Source of the DNA: Pseudomonas sp. PDM04
GTDB lineage: Bacteria > Pseudomonadota > Gammaproteobacteria > Pseudomonadales > Pseudomonadaceae
Direction of reading: 5' to 3'
Assembly: GCF_014851765.1 (NCBI RefSeq)
Contig: NZ_JACVAI010000001.1
Span: forward strand, 930,001-994,000
Length of the DNA stretch: 64,000 nucleotides
The notes under the pieces: generated by a model
What the model was told of the DNA's origin: nothing
The model's database searches: none
The model's input: the letters and a program-made list of their open reading frames with translations, nothing else
Shown here: positions 1 through 9,436 of the stretch, piece after piece
Layout of the letters: every line of letters starts with the position of its first letter
How positions within the stretch are numbered: position 1 is the first letter of the stretch
Made by a program: the position numbers and the translations under genes

Positions 1-897
1 AATCACCACGATGGTCTTGCCCTGCATTTCCGGGGTTTCAGCCAGGCGCGCCGCCACGGCCATGGCGGCACCGCAGGAGATGCCACACAAAATCCCTTCT
101 TCCTGCATCAGGCGCAAGGCCATGGCCTTGGATTCCTCGTCAGTGACCAGTTCGACCCGGTCGACCACCGACAGGTCCAGGTTCTTCGGCACAAAACCGG
201 CACCGATGCCCTGGATCTTGTGGGGGCTTGGCTTGATCTCGTCGCCCGCCAACGCCTGGGTAATCACCGGCGATACCACCGGTTCGACCGCCACCGACAG
301 GATCGGCTTGCCCTGGGTGTTCTTGATGTAGCGCGACACACCGGTAATCGTGCCACCGGTGCCCACACCCGCCACCAGCACATCGACTGCACCGTCGGTG
401 TCGTTCCAGATTTCCGGACCGGTGGTTTTTTCATGAATGGCCGGGTTGGCCGGGTTTTCGAACTGCCCCGGCATGAAGTGCCGGGTGGGATCGCTGGCGA
501 CGATCTCGGTCGCCTTTTCGATCGCGCCCTTCATGCTCTTGGCCGGTTCGGTCAACACCAGCTCGGCGCCCAGTGCCTTGAGCACCTTGCGACGTTCGAT
601 GCTCATGGACGCCGGCATGGTCAGGATCAGCTTGTAGCCCCGCGCCGCCGCGACGAACGCCAGGCCAATCCCGGTGTTGCCGGAAGTGGGTTCGACGATG
701 GTCATGCCAGGCTTGAGTTTGCCGGTGCTTTCAGCGTCCCAGATCATGTTGGCGCCAATCCGGCACTTGACCGAGTAACCCGGGTTGCGTCCCTCGATCT
801 TGGCCAGGATGGTCACGCCGCGAGGCGCGATGCGGTTGATCTGCACCAGTGGCGTATTGCCAATGGAGTGGGCGTTGTCAGCGTAGATACGACTCAT
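1..897 (-). CDS. cysK: Cysteine synthase A (partial, 3' end off window)
   Basis: O-acetylserine sulfhydrylase, the PLP enzyme that turns O-acetylserine and sulfide into cysteine in the cytoplasm. The translation starts [20 protein letters not shown] and contains the family phosphate-binding loop PTSGNTG and the glycine-rich segment GVGTGGT. The PLP lysine should be in the YSVKCRIG segment (VKCR replaces the more usual VKDR, as in Pseudomonas CysK). 299 codons are present; the family is about 320, so only the C-terminal tail is missing beyond position 1. The ATG at 897 is the first in-frame start. The next gene is divergent. CysM is a less likely alternative. Confidence 0.93.
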   Translation of the reverse strand, partial: MSRIYADNAHSIGNTPLVQINRIAPRGVTILAKIEGRNPGYSVKCRIGANMIWDAESTGKLKPGMTIVEPTSGNTGIGLAFVAAARGYKLILTMPASMSIERRKVLKALGAELVLTEPAKSMKGAIEKATEIVASDPTRHFMPGQFENPANPAIHEKTTGPEIWNDTDGAVDVLVAGVGTGGTITGVSRYIKNTQGKPILSVAVEPVVSPVITQALAGDEIKPSPHKIQGIGAGFVPKNLDLSVVDRVELVTDEESKAMALRLMQEEGILCGISCGAAMAVAARLAETPEMQGKTIVVI

Positions 898-1024
898 GGC
901 CGGGTCCTTAATGCAGCGTTGAATTAGCCCTTAACGGTATGCCTGTTGCCGGTGCTCGTCCAGTCGGGTCGAACGTCCGCCGAGCATCAGAGTCAATGCA
1001 TTACAACGCCAGAGATTTGCCATC

Positions 1025-2101
1025 ATGAAACGTCGATACAGCTGGCCCCTGTGGACCCTTGTCGGTCTCGTGGTGGTCCTGATTGCCCTGCACATCGCCC
1101 TGCCCTACATGGTGCGCGACTACCTGAACGGCAAGCTCGCCGACATGGGCGACTACCGTGGCCAGGTGACCGACGTGGACCTTGCGCTGTGGCGCGGTGC
1201 CTACAGGATCAACGGCCTGAAAATCGTCAAGGTCGATGGCAAGGTTCCGGTGCCCTTCGTCGATGCTCCGCTGATCGACCTGTCCGTCAGTTGGCACTCG
1301 CTCGTGTACGACCACGCCGTCGTGGCCAAGGTGCAGTTTTTCAACCCGCAGGTGAACTTCGTCGATGGCGGGGCCAACAAGCAGAACTCGCAGACCGGTG
1401 AAGGCACCGACTGGCGTGCGCAATTGAGCAAGCTGTTACCGATCACCCTGGACGAAGTGCGCCTCTACGACGGCAAGATCAGCTTCCGCAACTTCAACTC
1501 CAAGCCGCCCGTCAACATGAACGCCACTCAGGTCAATGCCAGCATCTATAACCTGACCAACGTCGTCGACAAGGACGGCAAACGCGACGCCCGCTTCGAT
1601 GGCAAAGCCCTGCTGCTGGGCCACGCGCCGCTTGAAACCAGCGCAACCTTCGATCCGCTGAGCAACTTCGAAGAATTCCAGTTCCGCTTGCGCGCCAGGG
1701 ACATCGAACTCAAACGCCTGAATGACTTCGCGTCGGCCTACGGCAAATTCGATTTCAACGCCGGTCACGGCGACGTGGTGATTGAAGCCCAGGCGAAAAA
1801 GGCGCAGTTGACCGGCTACATCAAACCCCTGTTGAAAGACGTGGATGTATTCAATTGGCAGCAGGACGTCGAGAACAAGGACAAGGGACTGTTCCGCTCC
1901 ATCTGGGAAGCCATTGTCGGGGGTTCCGAAACCGTGCTGAAAAACCAGGGCAAGAATCAGTTTGCCACACGCGTGGAGTTGAGCAGCAACGTGCACCGGC
2001 AAGATATCAGCGCGTTCCAGGCGTTTTTGCAGATTTTACGCAATGGATTCGTCCAGGCGTTCAATGCCCGCTATGAACGGCCGAAGCCGGAGGCAGGTTA
2101 A
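1025..2101 (+). CDS. DUF748 / AsmA-like membrane-anchored protein
   Basis: A 358-aa protein with one N-terminal membrane segment (about residues 8-28) followed by a large, probably periplasmic, beta-rich domain. The stretch beginning VTDVDLALWRGAYRINGLKI is typical of DUF748, a family related to the AsmA/TamB proteins thought to act at the cell envelope. No catalytic motif is visible. It stands alone, divergent from cysK. The family call is a recognition from sequence style; the exact role is unknown. Confidence 0.75.
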   Translation: MKRRYSWPLWTLVGLVVVLIALHIALPYMVRDYLNGKLADMGDYRGQVTDVDLALWRGAYRINGLKIVKVDGKVPVPFVDAPLIDLSVSWHSLVYDHAVVAKVQFFNPQVNFVDGGANKQNSQTGEGTDWRAQLSKLLPITLDEVRLYDGKISFRNFNSKPPVNMNATQVNASIYNLTNVVDKDGKRDARFDGKALLLGHAPLETSATFDPLSNFEEFQFRLRARDIELKRLNDFASAYGKFDFNAGHGDVVIEAQAKKAQLTGYIKPLLKDVDVFNWQQDVENKDKGLFRSIWEAIVGGSETVLKNQGKNQFATRVELSSNVHRQDISAFQAFLQILRNGFVQAFNARYERPKPEAG

Positions 2102-2168
2102 CCGCCTCTGCCACCGAGACTGAGTCAAGTTGTGACGCTCCATTCAGAGACTGAATAAGCCGTCTGCG

Positions 2169-2198
2169 TTCACAGTCGCCCGGCCTGCGCGTTATAGT
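2169..2198 (+). promoter_or_regulatory. Candidate sigma70 promoter for the MoxR/VWA operon
   Basis: TTCACA (2169-2174) and TATAGT (2193-2198) are separated by 18 bases and lie about 65 bases upstream of the MoxR start. Both hexamers are close to consensus. No operator is obvious. Confidence 0.4.
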
Positions 2199-2263
2199 CG
2201 GGCACTTGTCTATTGCAACCGCCCTGCCCTGTCAGGCCGGCTTTACCGTTCGAGGATTAGCAG

Positions 2264-3109
2264 ATGAAATTCGAAGGCACCCAGGCCTACGTCGCCACCG
2301 ATGACCTGAAGCTGGCGGTCAACGCCGCCATCACCCTGGAGCGTCCGCTGCTGGTCAAGGGCGAGCCGGGGACGGGCAAGACCATGCTGGCCGAGCAACT
2401 GGCGGAGTCCTTCGGCGCCCGGCTGATCACCTGGCACATCAAGTCCACCACCAAGGCGCACCAGGGTCTCTACGAATACGATGCCGTGAGCCGGCTGCGC
2501 GACTCGCAACTGGGCAACGAAAAGGTCCACGACGTCCGTAACTACCTGAAAAAGGGCAAGCTCTGGGAAGCGTTCGAGTCCGAGGAGCGGGTGATCCTGC
2601 TGATCGATGAAATCGACAAGGCCGACATCGAGTTCCCGAACGACCTGCTGCAGGAACTCGACAAGATGGAGTTCTACGTCTATGAGATCGACGAGACCAT
2701 CAAGGCCAAGCAGCGGCCGATCATCATCATTACCTCCAACAACGAAAAGGAGCTGCCGGACGCCTTCCTGCGCCGTTGCTTCTTCCACTACATCGCCTTC
2801 CCGGACCGCGCCACCCTGCAAAAGATCGTCGACGTGCACTACCCGGACATCAAGAAGGACCTGGTCAGCGAAGCGCTGGACGTGTTCTTCGATGTGCGCA
2901 AGGTGCCAGGGCTGAAGAAAAAGCCGTCGACCTCCGAACTGGTGGACTGGCTGAAGCTGCTGATGGCCGACAACATCGGCGAAGCGGTGCTGCGCGAACG
3001 CGATCCGACCAAGGCGATTCCGCCGCTGGCCGGGGCCCTGGTGAAAAACGAACAGGACGTGCAATTGCTCGAGCGCCTGGCGTTCATGAGCCGTCGCGGC
3101 ACTCGCTAA
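2264..3109 (+). CDS. MoxR-family AAA+ ATPase
   Basis: A 281-aa AAA+ ATPase. Walker A is GEPGTGKT at residues 33-40, Walker B is LLIDEIDKAD near residue 112, and sensor 1 is in IIITSNNEKELPDAFLRRC. MoxR ATPases are chaperone-like proteins that activate or assemble partner complexes, usually together with a VWA-domain protein. Here the VWA gene follows after 24 bases, so the pair is almost certainly one operon. The specific client is unknown. Confidence 0.92.
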   Translation: MKFEGTQAYVATDDLKLAVNAAITLERPLLVKGEPGTGKTMLAEQLAESFGARLITWHIKSTTKAHQGLYEYDAVSRLRDSQLGNEKVHDVRNYLKKGKLWEAFESEERVILLIDEIDKADIEFPNDLLQELDKMEFYVYEIDETIKAKQRPIIIITSNNEKELPDAFLRRCFFHYIAFPDRATLQKIVDVHYPDIKKDLVSEALDVFFDVRKVPGLKKKPSTSELVDWLKLLMADNIGEAVLRERDPTKAIPPLAGALVKNEQDVQLLERLAFMSRRGTR

Positions 3110-3133
3110 GCACTTGTAAAGAGGGCTGACGCC

Positions 3134-4312
3134 ATGCTGCTCAACCTGTTCAATGAAATGCGCGCCGCCAAGGTCCCGGTCTCGGTCCGTGAGCTGCTGG
3201 ATCTGATCAACGCGCTGAAACAGCGCGTGACCTTCGCCGACATGGACGAGTTCTACTACCTGTCGCGGGCGATTCTGGTGAAGGACGAAAGGCATTTCGA
3301 CAAATTCGACCGGGCCTTCGGCGCCTATTTCAACGGTCTGGAAAAACTCGACGACCACCTCCAGGCGCTGATTCCCGAAGACTGGCTGCGCAAGGAGTTC
3401 GAGCGCTCGCTGACCGACGAGGAGCGGGCGGCGATCCAGTCCCTGGGCGGGCTGGACAAGCTGATCGAAGAGTTCAAGAAACGCCTGGAAGAACAGAAGG
3501 AACGCCACGCCGGCGGCAACAAATGGATCGGAACCGGCGGCACCAGCCCCTTCGGTTCCGGTGGCTTCAACCCCGAAGGCATTCGTGTCGGCGATGCCGG
3601 CAAACGCCAGGGCAAGGCGGTCAAGGTCTGGGACCAGCGCGAGTACAAGAACCTCGACGATTCGGTGGAACTGGGCACGCGCAACATCAAGGTCGCCCTG
3701 CGCCGCCTGCGCAAATTCGCCCGCCAGGGTGCCGCCGAAGAACTGGATATCGATGGCACCATCGACCACACCGCCAAGGACGCCGGCCTGCTGAACATTC
3801 AGATGCGCCCGGAACGACGCAACACGGTGAAGCTGTTGCTGCTGTTCGACATCGGCGGCTCGATGGACGCGCACGTGAAAACCTGCGAGGAACTGTTCTC
3901 GGCCTGCAAGACCGAGTTCAAGCACCTGGAGTATTTCTACTTCCACAACTTCATTTATGAATCGGTGTGGAAAAACAACATGCGCCGCACCTCCGAGCGC
4001 ACTTCCACCCAGGATCTGCTGCACAAGTACGGCGCCGACTACAAGGTGATCTTCATCGGCGACGCCGCCATGGCGCCCTACGAAATCACCCAGCCGGGCG
4101 GCAGTGTCGAGCACTGGAACGAAGAAGCCGGCTACGTGTGGATGCAGCGGTTCATGGAGAAATACAAGAAGCTCATCTGGATCAATCCGTATCCGAAGGA
4201 CACGTGGGGCTATACCTCATCGACCAACATTGTGCGCGATTTGATCGAGGACCAGATGTACCCCCTGACGTTGCGCGGGCTTGAGGAAGGGATGCGGTTT
4301 CTGTCCAAGTAG
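3134..4312 (+). CDS. VWA domain protein (CoxE-like), MoxR partner
   Basis: A 392-aa cytoplasmic protein. The C-terminal half is a von Willebrand A domain with a metal site reading DIGGSM from residue 239; canonical sites are DxSxS, and a Gly at the middle position is usual in CoxE-like members. A Gly-rich linker (about residues 130-160) separates it from an alpha-helical N-terminal region. It directly follows the MoxR ATPase and is its presumed adaptor or substrate-recognition partner. Ends just before a bidirectional terminator. Confidence 0.88.
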   Translation: MLLNLFNEMRAAKVPVSVRELLDLINALKQRVTFADMDEFYYLSRAILVKDERHFDKFDRAFGAYFNGLEKLDDHLQALIPEDWLRKEFERSLTDEERAAIQSLGGLDKLIEEFKKRLEEQKERHAGGNKWIGTGGTSPFGSGGFNPEGIRVGDAGKRQGKAVKVWDQREYKNLDDSVELGTRNIKVALRRLRKFARQGAAEELDIDGTIDHTAKDAGLLNIQMRPERRNTVKLLLLFDIGGSMDAHVKTCEELFSACKTEFKHLEYFYFHNFIYESVWKNNMRRTSERTSTQDLLHKYGADYKVIFIGDAAMAPYEITQPGGSVEHWNEEAGYVWMQRFMEKYKKLIWINPYPKDTWGYTSSTNIVRDLIEDQMYPLTLRGLEEGMRFLSK

Positions 4313-4328
4313 AAAGGCCAGCGGCTGA

Positions 4329-4358
4329 TTGATCGTTCCCGAGCCCGGAAACGATCAA
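4329..4358. terminator. Bidirectional hairpin between convergent genes
   Basis: TTGATCGTT (4329-4337) pairs with AACGATCAA (4350-4358) around a GC-rich loop. It lies between the stops of the convergent VWA and DUF2937 genes. There is no long T-run, so termination is inferred from position and symmetry. Confidence 0.5.
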
Positions 4359-4363
4359 CCCAG

Positions 4364-4909
4364 TCACTGCAGCCCGCGAACGTCCCGGTCCTCGATCGGC
4401 CGGCTCTGGCGCAGGCGTCGGCCACCCAGCACCACCCAGTCGATCAGCCGGAACAGGCACTCGATGCCAAACGACAGCAGCAACGCTCCGCTCATGCCCC
4501 AGATCATCGCTTCCGGCGTCAGCAGGATCTGGTAACTGTAACCGTTCCAGGTTTCCTTGCGGATATCCGGATCGGCGGCCAGTACCACCTGCAGGAAGCG
4601 GATGTACCAGGGCCCCTGCATGGCCTGGAACTGTTTATCCAGGGCCAGCTGTCGGCTCAGCAGGTTGCTCAGGCTGTCGGCGTCGCTGCGAAAGATCGGG
4701 TCTTCGCTGGCGCGGTAATGGGCGACCAGCGCCTGCATATCGCCCTTGAAGAACTGATTGGCGGTGCCCTGGAAACCGCTCAGGCTGGTCTGCGCCTCGA
4801 TCAGATGCGCTTCGATGCGCTTGGCGTAGTCGTTGATGAACCCTGGCACCTGGACACCGATCAACAGTCCCGCCGCGAACAGCACCAGCCGTAGATAACT
4901 GAGCAACAT
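4364..4909 (-). CDS. DUF2937 family inner-membrane protein
   Basis: A 181-aa protein with an N-terminal membrane segment (about residues 5-22) and a second near residues 138-160, leaving a central loop of about 110 residues that is probably periplasmic. I recognise the DUF2937 pattern (VPGFINDYAKRIEAHL). The ATG at 4909 is chosen over upstream in-frame codons because an AGGACG ribosome site precedes it. It lies 11 bases downstream of the class II amidotransferase gene and may be co-transcribed. Function unknown. Confidence 0.75.
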   Translation of the reverse strand: MLLSYLRLVLFAAGLLIGVQVPGFINDYAKRIEAHLIEAQTSLSGFQGTANQFFKGDMQALVAHYRASEDPIFRSDADSLSNLLSRQLALDKQFQAMQGPWYIRFLQVVLAADPDIRKETWNGYSYQILLTPEAMIWGMSGALLLSFGIECLFRLIDWVVLGGRRLRQSRPIEDRDVRGLQ

Positions 4910-4920
4910 GAGAGCGTCCT

Positions 4921-5697
4921 TTATTCGGTCTTGCCCTGGCTGACGCATTCACCACGTCGCCACAGGCTCCATTGGCCCGGCTCGTAGCGGGTCCAGGTTT
5001 CGTTTTCGGTCAGGGGTTCGGTGGCGATCACCGTCACCACGTCGTTGGGCGTGGTCTCGGCCTGGAAATCGACGATCACATCGACATCCTTCAGGCGCGC
5101 CGGGCCAAACGGCGCGCGACGGGTAATCTGCGCCAGCTTGGTCGAGCAGTAGCAGAACAGCCAGTCACCATCGCTGAGCAGACAGTTGAACACCCCTTTA
5201 CCACGGTATTCGGCGCAGGCGGCGACCAGGTCGGGCAACAGCGCCTCGACCTCCACCGGCTCGGGAAACGCCGCGCGTACCCGGTTGAGCAAATCGCAGA
5301 ACGCCGCTTCGCTGTCGGTATCGCCGACGGGGCGGTAAAAGCTGGTCATCGGTTGAAAATCCGCCAACTGGCCGTTGTGCGCGAAACACCAGTTGCGCCC
5401 CCACAGTTCGCGCACGAACGGGTGGGTGTTGGACAGGCAGACCTTGCCGACGTTGGCCTGGCGGATGTGCCCGATCACCACTTCGCTCTTGATCGGATAC
5501 CGCTGCACCAGGTTGGCGACTTCCGACTCGCTGCTCGCCGCCGGATCCTGGAACAGGCGCAGGCCACGGCCTTCGTAGAACGCGATGCCCCAGCCGTCAC
5601 GGTGCGGCCCGGTGCGGCCACCGCGTTGCATCAACCCGGTGAAGCTGAACACGATATCGGTCGGAACATTGGCGCTCATGCCCAATAACTCACACAT
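4921..5697 (-). CDS. Class II glutamine amidotransferase (YafJ-like)
   Basis: A 258-aa N-terminal-nucleophile amidotransferase. Cys2 directly after the initiator Met is the nucleophile ([12 protein letters not shown]). The family segments [28 protein letters not shown] and FAHNGQL follow in order. It would release ammonia from glutamine, but no synthetase domain is attached and the acceptor is unknown, as for E. coli YafJ. Downstream comes the DUF2937 gene on the same strand. Confidence 0.88.
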   Translation of the reverse strand: MCELLGMSANVPTDIVFSFTGLMQRGGRTGPHRDGWGIAFYEGRGLRLFQDPAASSESEVANLVQRYPIKSEVVIGHIRQANVGKVCLSNTHPFVRELWGRNWCFAHNGQLADFQPMTSFYRPVGDTDSEAAFCDLLNRVRAAFPEPVEVEALLPDLVAACAEYRGKGVFNCLLSDGDWLFCYCSTKLAQITRRAPFGPARLKDVDVIVDFQAETTPNDVVTVIATEPLTENETWTRYEPGQWSLWRRGECVSQGKTE

Positions 5698-5727
5698 GCT
5701 CGGACTCTCTGTAAGGCAGGGGCACGG

Positions 5728-6216
5728 TTACAAACGCGGTTCGACCCGCATGCGCTGCGGGTTGCTCGGGACCGGCGGGCGACCGTAGCGGTCATCACCG
5801 GCACCGCCGAACGGCTGATCGTCGTCAGGCTCGTCGGCGCGGGCAGCCGTCCTGGCCGCCTCCGCCCGCTCCTTGCGGGCTCGGGAAGCACGCTCGATGG
5901 GGAAGCGGATCGCCACGAACACCAGGTAAACGCCAAAGGCGATCATGCCGTACATGAACAGATCGGAAATGGCGCGCCAGGCGTTGTTGCCGACCTTGAA
6001 CGCAAGGTCCAGGGTGGTTATGGCAATGGCCGGGGCGACCTTCTCCTTCACCGGATCGATGATGGTCGGGCTGAACAGCAACACCGCAACCAGCAGCCGC
6101 AGCGGCTCGCGCAGCCAGCGCCACATCCAGCGGGTGATACGCATCCACACCAACAGGCAGCCCAAAGCGGCGAAGGCGTAAAGGCCCCAAGCGATCAGAT
6201 AGTCGTTCTCGGTCAT
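5728..6216 (-). CDS. Conserved inner-membrane protein with acidic C-terminal tail
   Basis: A protein of about 162 aa with three likely membrane segments (roughly residues 6-25, 38-55 and 88-108) and a hydrophilic C-terminal tail rich in Arg, Ala and Asp. The start at 6216 (MTENDYLIAWGLY) is preferred; an in-frame ATG at 6225 is equally possible and neither has a strong ribosome site. I do not recognise a functional family. It lies upstream of the amidotransferase on the same strand and diverges from ptrB. Confidence 0.6.
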   Translation of the reverse strand: MTENDYLIAWGLYAFAALGCLLVWMRITRWMWRWLREPLRLLVAVLLFSPTIIDPVKEKVAPAIAITTLDLAFKVGNNAWRAISDLFMYGMIAFGVYLVFVAIRFPIERASRARKERAEAARTAARADEPDDDQPFGGAGDDRYGRPPVPSNPQRMRVEPRL

Positions 6217-6338
6217 GGTGTCCATGGCAAGGCAGGCAAATAGGCGCTTATAGTAACGACTTTTCGCACGCCAGGCTTGTCCCAATACCTGACAGCCAGA
6301 CTCAAAACCCCGTTTCGACCATTGCCCGAGAGCCCTTC

Positions 6339-8393
6339 ATGCCCCGATCCGCCAACGTCACCAGCGCCCCGATTGCCCACAAGGCGCCAGGCACTGACCC
6401 GTATGCCTGGCTGCAGGAACGCGACACCGACGCGGTGCTCGACTACCTGAAAGCGGAAAACAGCTATCAGGAAGCGCAAACCGCCGATCAGGCCGGGCTG
6501 CGCGAAACCCTGTTCGAAGAGATCAAGGGCCGCATCCTCGAAACCGACCTGTCGTTGCCTTCGCCGTGGGGCCCCTATCTGTATTACACGCGCACCACCG
6601 CCGGCGACGAGTACGCCCGGCACTACCGCTGCCCACGCCCGGATGACGACAGCCTGCAGCTCGACGAAAGCCGGGAACAGCTGCTGCTGGACCCGAACGA
6701 ACTGGCCAACGGCGGCTTCTTTTCCCTCGGCGCGTTCAGCATCAGCCCGGATCACCAGCGCCTGGCCTACAGCGTCGACGCCACGGGCGACGAGATTTAC
6801 ACCCTGTTCATCAAGGAATTGTCCGACGGCCGGGTCAGCGAGCTGGCGTTCGAGAACTGCGATGGCAGCATGACCTGGGCCAACGACAGCCTGACGCTGT
6901 TTTTCGGCGAACTGGACGACACCCATCGCCCGCACAAGCTGTTCCGCTACCGGCTGGACGGCACGGCGGCCGAAGAAGTGTTCCATGAGCCGGACGGCCG
7001 GTTCTTCATGCACTGCTACCGCTCCAGCTCCGAACAGCAGTTGATGCTGGCCCTGGGCAGCAAGACCACCAGCGAAATCTGGGTGCTGGACGCCTTCCAG
7101 CCGCAGCAGGCCTTTACCTGCATCGCACCACGGGTCGAAGACCATGAGTACGATGTCGATCACGGCGCACTCGACGGGCAGTGGACCTGGTTCATTCGCA
7201 CCAACCGCGACGGCATCAACTTCGCCCTCTACACCGCTGTCGATACCGGCGTGGCGCCGTGCGAAGCCGACTGGCGCAACCTGATCCCCCATCGCGACAG
7301 CACGATGATCGATGGCATGAGCCTCAACGCCGGGGCCATGACCCTGAGCCTGCGCGAGGGCGGCCTGCCGATCATCGAAGTGCACCCGCAGGACTTGCCC
7401 AGCTACCGCGTGCAATTGCCGGATGCCGCCTACAGCCTGCACGTGCAGAACAGCCTGGAATTCGTCAGCGAGCAGATTCGCCTGCGCTATGAAGCGCTGA
7501 ACCGGCCGGCGCAAATCCGCCAACTGGAACTGATCAACGGCGAGCAGAAGGTGTTGAAGCAGACCCCGGTGCTCGGCCCGTTCGACGCCGATGCCTACGT
7601 CAGCCAGCGTCTCTGGGCCACCGCCCCGGACGGCACGCAAGTGCCGATCAGCCTGGTGGTCAAGCGCGAAGCGCTGGGCCAACCGACGCCACTGTACCTG
7701 TACGGCTACGGCGCCTACGGCCAGAGCCTCGACCCGTGGTTCTCCCACGCCCGCCTGAGCCTGCTGGATCGCGGCGTGGCCTTTGCCATCGCCCACGTGC
7801 GCGGCGGCGGCGAACTGGGTGAAGCCTGGTACCGCGCCGGCAAACAGGAACACAAGCACAACACCTTCAGCGATTTCATCGCCTGCGCCGAGCACCTGAT
7901 TGCCAACGGTTACACCACTTCGCCGCAACTGGCGATCAGCGGCGGCAGTGCCGGCGGCCTGCTGATCGGCGCGGTGCTGAACATGCGCCCGCAGCTGTTC
8001 GGCGCGGCGATTGCCGAAGTGCCGTTCGTCGACGTGCTCAATACCATGCTCGACCCGGACCTGCCGCTGACCATTACCGAATACGACGAGTGGGGCAACC
8101 CGCAGGAGCCGGACGTCTACGAACGGATCAAGGCCTACGCCCCGTACGAAAACGTCACGGCGCAAGCGTATCCGGCAACGCTGGTGATCGCGGGCTACAA
8201 CGACAGTCGCGTACAGTACTGGGAAGCCGCCAAGTGGGTGGCCAAGCTGCGCGCCAACAAAACCGACGACAATCCGTTACTGCTCAAGACCGAGCTGGGG
8301 GCTGGCCACGGCGGAATGAGCGGCCGTTATCAGGGATTACGTGACGTAGCGCTCGAATACGCATTCGTTTTCAAGGTTTTGGGCATTGCCTGA
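6339..8393 (+). CDS. ptrB: Oligopeptidase B (S9A prolyl oligopeptidase family)
   Basis: A 684-aa serine peptidase, the usual length for oligopeptidase B, which cleaves short peptides after Lys or Arg in the cytoplasm. An N-terminal beta-propeller region is followed by an alpha/beta hydrolase domain. The nucleophile is Ser537 in ISGGSAGG; the acid is in GYNDSRVQYWE and the His in GAGHGGMSGR near the C-terminus. The start MPRSANVTSAPIAHKAPGTD matches family members. Monocistronic, followed by a REP doublet. Confidence 0.9.
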   Translation: MPRSANVTSAPIAHKAPGTDPYAWLQERDTDAVLDYLKAENSYQEAQTADQAGLRETLFEEIKGRILETDLSLPSPWGPYLYYTRTTAGDEYARHYRCPRPDDDSLQLDESREQLLLDPNELANGGFFSLGAFSISPDHQRLAYSVDATGDEIYTLFIKELSDGRVSELAFENCDGSMTWANDSLTLFFGELDDTHRPHKLFRYRLDGTAAEEVFHEPDGRFFMHCYRSSSEQQLMLALGSKTTSEIWVLDAFQPQQAFTCIAPRVEDHEYDVDHGALDGQWTWFIRTNRDGINFALYTAVDTGVAPCEADWRNLIPHRDSTMIDGMSLNAGAMTLSLREGGLPIIEVHPQDLPSYRVQLPDAAYSLHVQNSLEFVSEQIRLRYEALNRPAQIRQLELINGEQKVLKQTPVLGPFDADAYVSQRLWATAPDGTQVPISLVVKREALGQPTPLYLYGYGAYGQSLDPWFSHARLSLLDRGVAFAIAHVRGGGELGEAWYRAGKQEHKHNTFSDFIACAEHLIANGYTTSPQLAISGGSAGGLLIGAVLNMRPQLFGAAIAEVPFVDVLNTMLDPDLPLTITEYDEWGNPQEPDVYERIKAYAPYENVTAQAYPATLVIAGYNDSRVQYWEAAKWVAKLRANKTDDNPLLLKTELGAGHGGMSGRYQGLRDVALEYAFVFKVLGIA

Positions 8394-8438
8394 GGAACTT
8401 GGCCTGATGGCCCGGTCTTAAGACCATCGCGTTTCCAT

Positions 8439-8526
8439 TGTGGGAGCGAGCCTGCTCGCGATGGCGGCAGCACAGCCCGCATTCGTATTGAATAGACGGC
8501 CCAATCGCGAGCAGGCTCGCTCCCAG
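8439..8526. repeat. REP doublet (REPIN) copy 1
   Basis: Two inverted copies of a 24-base extragenic REP (TGTGGGAGCGAGCCTGCTCG then CGAT; second copy at 8503-8526) flank about 40 bases. The pair can fold as a long hairpin. Such REPINs are mobilised by RAYT transposases; none is encoded in this window. Confidence 0.85.
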
Positions 8527-8580
8527 AAAAAAGCCGATCAAGATCCGCCACGACAGACACAACAAAAAAGACCGCACGAC

Positions 8581-9054
8581 ATGTCAGAACCGACCTTACT
8601 GAACAATGAAATTCGCGACTGGCTGATGGACTGCGGCCTGTTCGCTCAATTGCAGCCCGCCGACTTCGCGGCAGCGTCAGGCTATTTCAGCATCAGCACG
8701 GTGGCCGAGGGCGAAGAGATTTTCCACGAAGGCGATGCCGGCAGCTTCATGTGCATCATTCACACCGGCCAGGTCGCGGTACAGAAAACCAACAGCGACG
8801 GGCAACTGGTGACGATGACCATCCTGCGCAGCGGCCGGGCCTTCGGCGAAATGGCGGTGCTCGACGGTGAGCGCCGCTCCGCCAGCTGCGTGGCCGCGAG
8901 CAACTGCCAGTTGCTCAACCTGGGCAAGGACTCACTGGAAAAAATGCTCAACGACGCGCCGAAGATCGCCGCCAAGATCATCCGAGCCCTGGCCGTGTCC
9001 CTGTCCAAGCGCTTGCGCATGGCCGACGGGCAACTGCTTTCGCAACAGGTCTAG
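8581..9054 (+). CDS. Cyclic nucleotide-binding domain protein
   Basis: A 157-aa protein that is essentially one cNMP-binding (Crp-type) domain. The phosphate-binding cassette reads FGEMAVLDGERRSASCVA at about residues 84-101 and includes the conserved FGE and R-S-A residues. There is no DNA-binding or effector domain, so it may act as a ligand-responsive partner. The ATG at 8581 is chosen; frames upstream of it only translate the REP doublet. Its TAG stop shares the palindrome CTAG (9051-9054) with the convergent gene. Confidence 0.85.
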   Translation: MSEPTLLNNEIRDWLMDCGLFAQLQPADFAAASGYFSISTVAEGEEIFHEGDAGSFMCIIHTGQVAVQKTNSDGQLVTMTILRSGRAFGEMAVLDGERRSASCVAASNCQLLNLGKDSLEKMLNDAPKIAAKIIRALAVSLSKRLRMADGQLLSQQV

Positions 9055-9344
9055 CCCCCCGGCGACTTGCTCTTCGTGGTGTTCTGCTCAAGGCCCGGCA
9101 GGGGCTGGTCCCTGGGTGGCGGGCTGGGGACGTCGATCGGTGGCAACAGCGGTGGCCCGCCGCTGCCCGGACCGGCCTTGGGCACGCTGTTGGGGGTGAT
9201 CTGCGGGTAAGGTGTCGGCGTCGCGGTACCGGGCGAACCGGGCAGCGGCGCCGGGCTGGTCGGAATGGTTTGCAGCTCCTGGGCCGACGCTGCAGTTATC
9301 GAGAGCGCGGTCAGGGCAATGACCGTTAGAATGGTGCGCTTCAT
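9051..9344 (-). CDS. Small secreted proline-rich protein
   Basis: A 97-aa precursor with a clear Sec signal peptide (MKRTILTVIALTALSITAASA, cleavage near residue 21). The mature part is very rich in Pro, Gly, Ser and Thr and is probably disordered in the periplasm. No known domain. It is convergent with the cNMP-binding gene; the two stop codons overlap within one CTAG. Confidence 0.7.
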   Translation of the reverse strand: MKRTILTVIALTALSITAASAQELQTIPTSPAPLPGSPGTATPTPYPQITPNSVPKAGPGSGGPPLLPPIDVPSPPPRDQPLPGLEQNTTKSKSPGG

Positions 9345-9436
9345 CAGGGCTCCGTTGACAGGTTGTCTGCCTGCAGGCTACTCCCAACGACGCACCTTTG
9401 CCTTCCCCCTTTGCCCAATCTTCTCAAGAGATCCCC

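Noticed and set aside
2243..4114. A 623-codon open frame opposite the MoxR/VWA pair
   Set aside because: Antisense shadow; it spans two real genes with Walker and VWA motifs.
6213..8165. A 650-codon open frame opposite ptrB
   Set aside because: Shadow of a high-GC gene; the plus strand has full catalytic motifs of oligopeptidase B.
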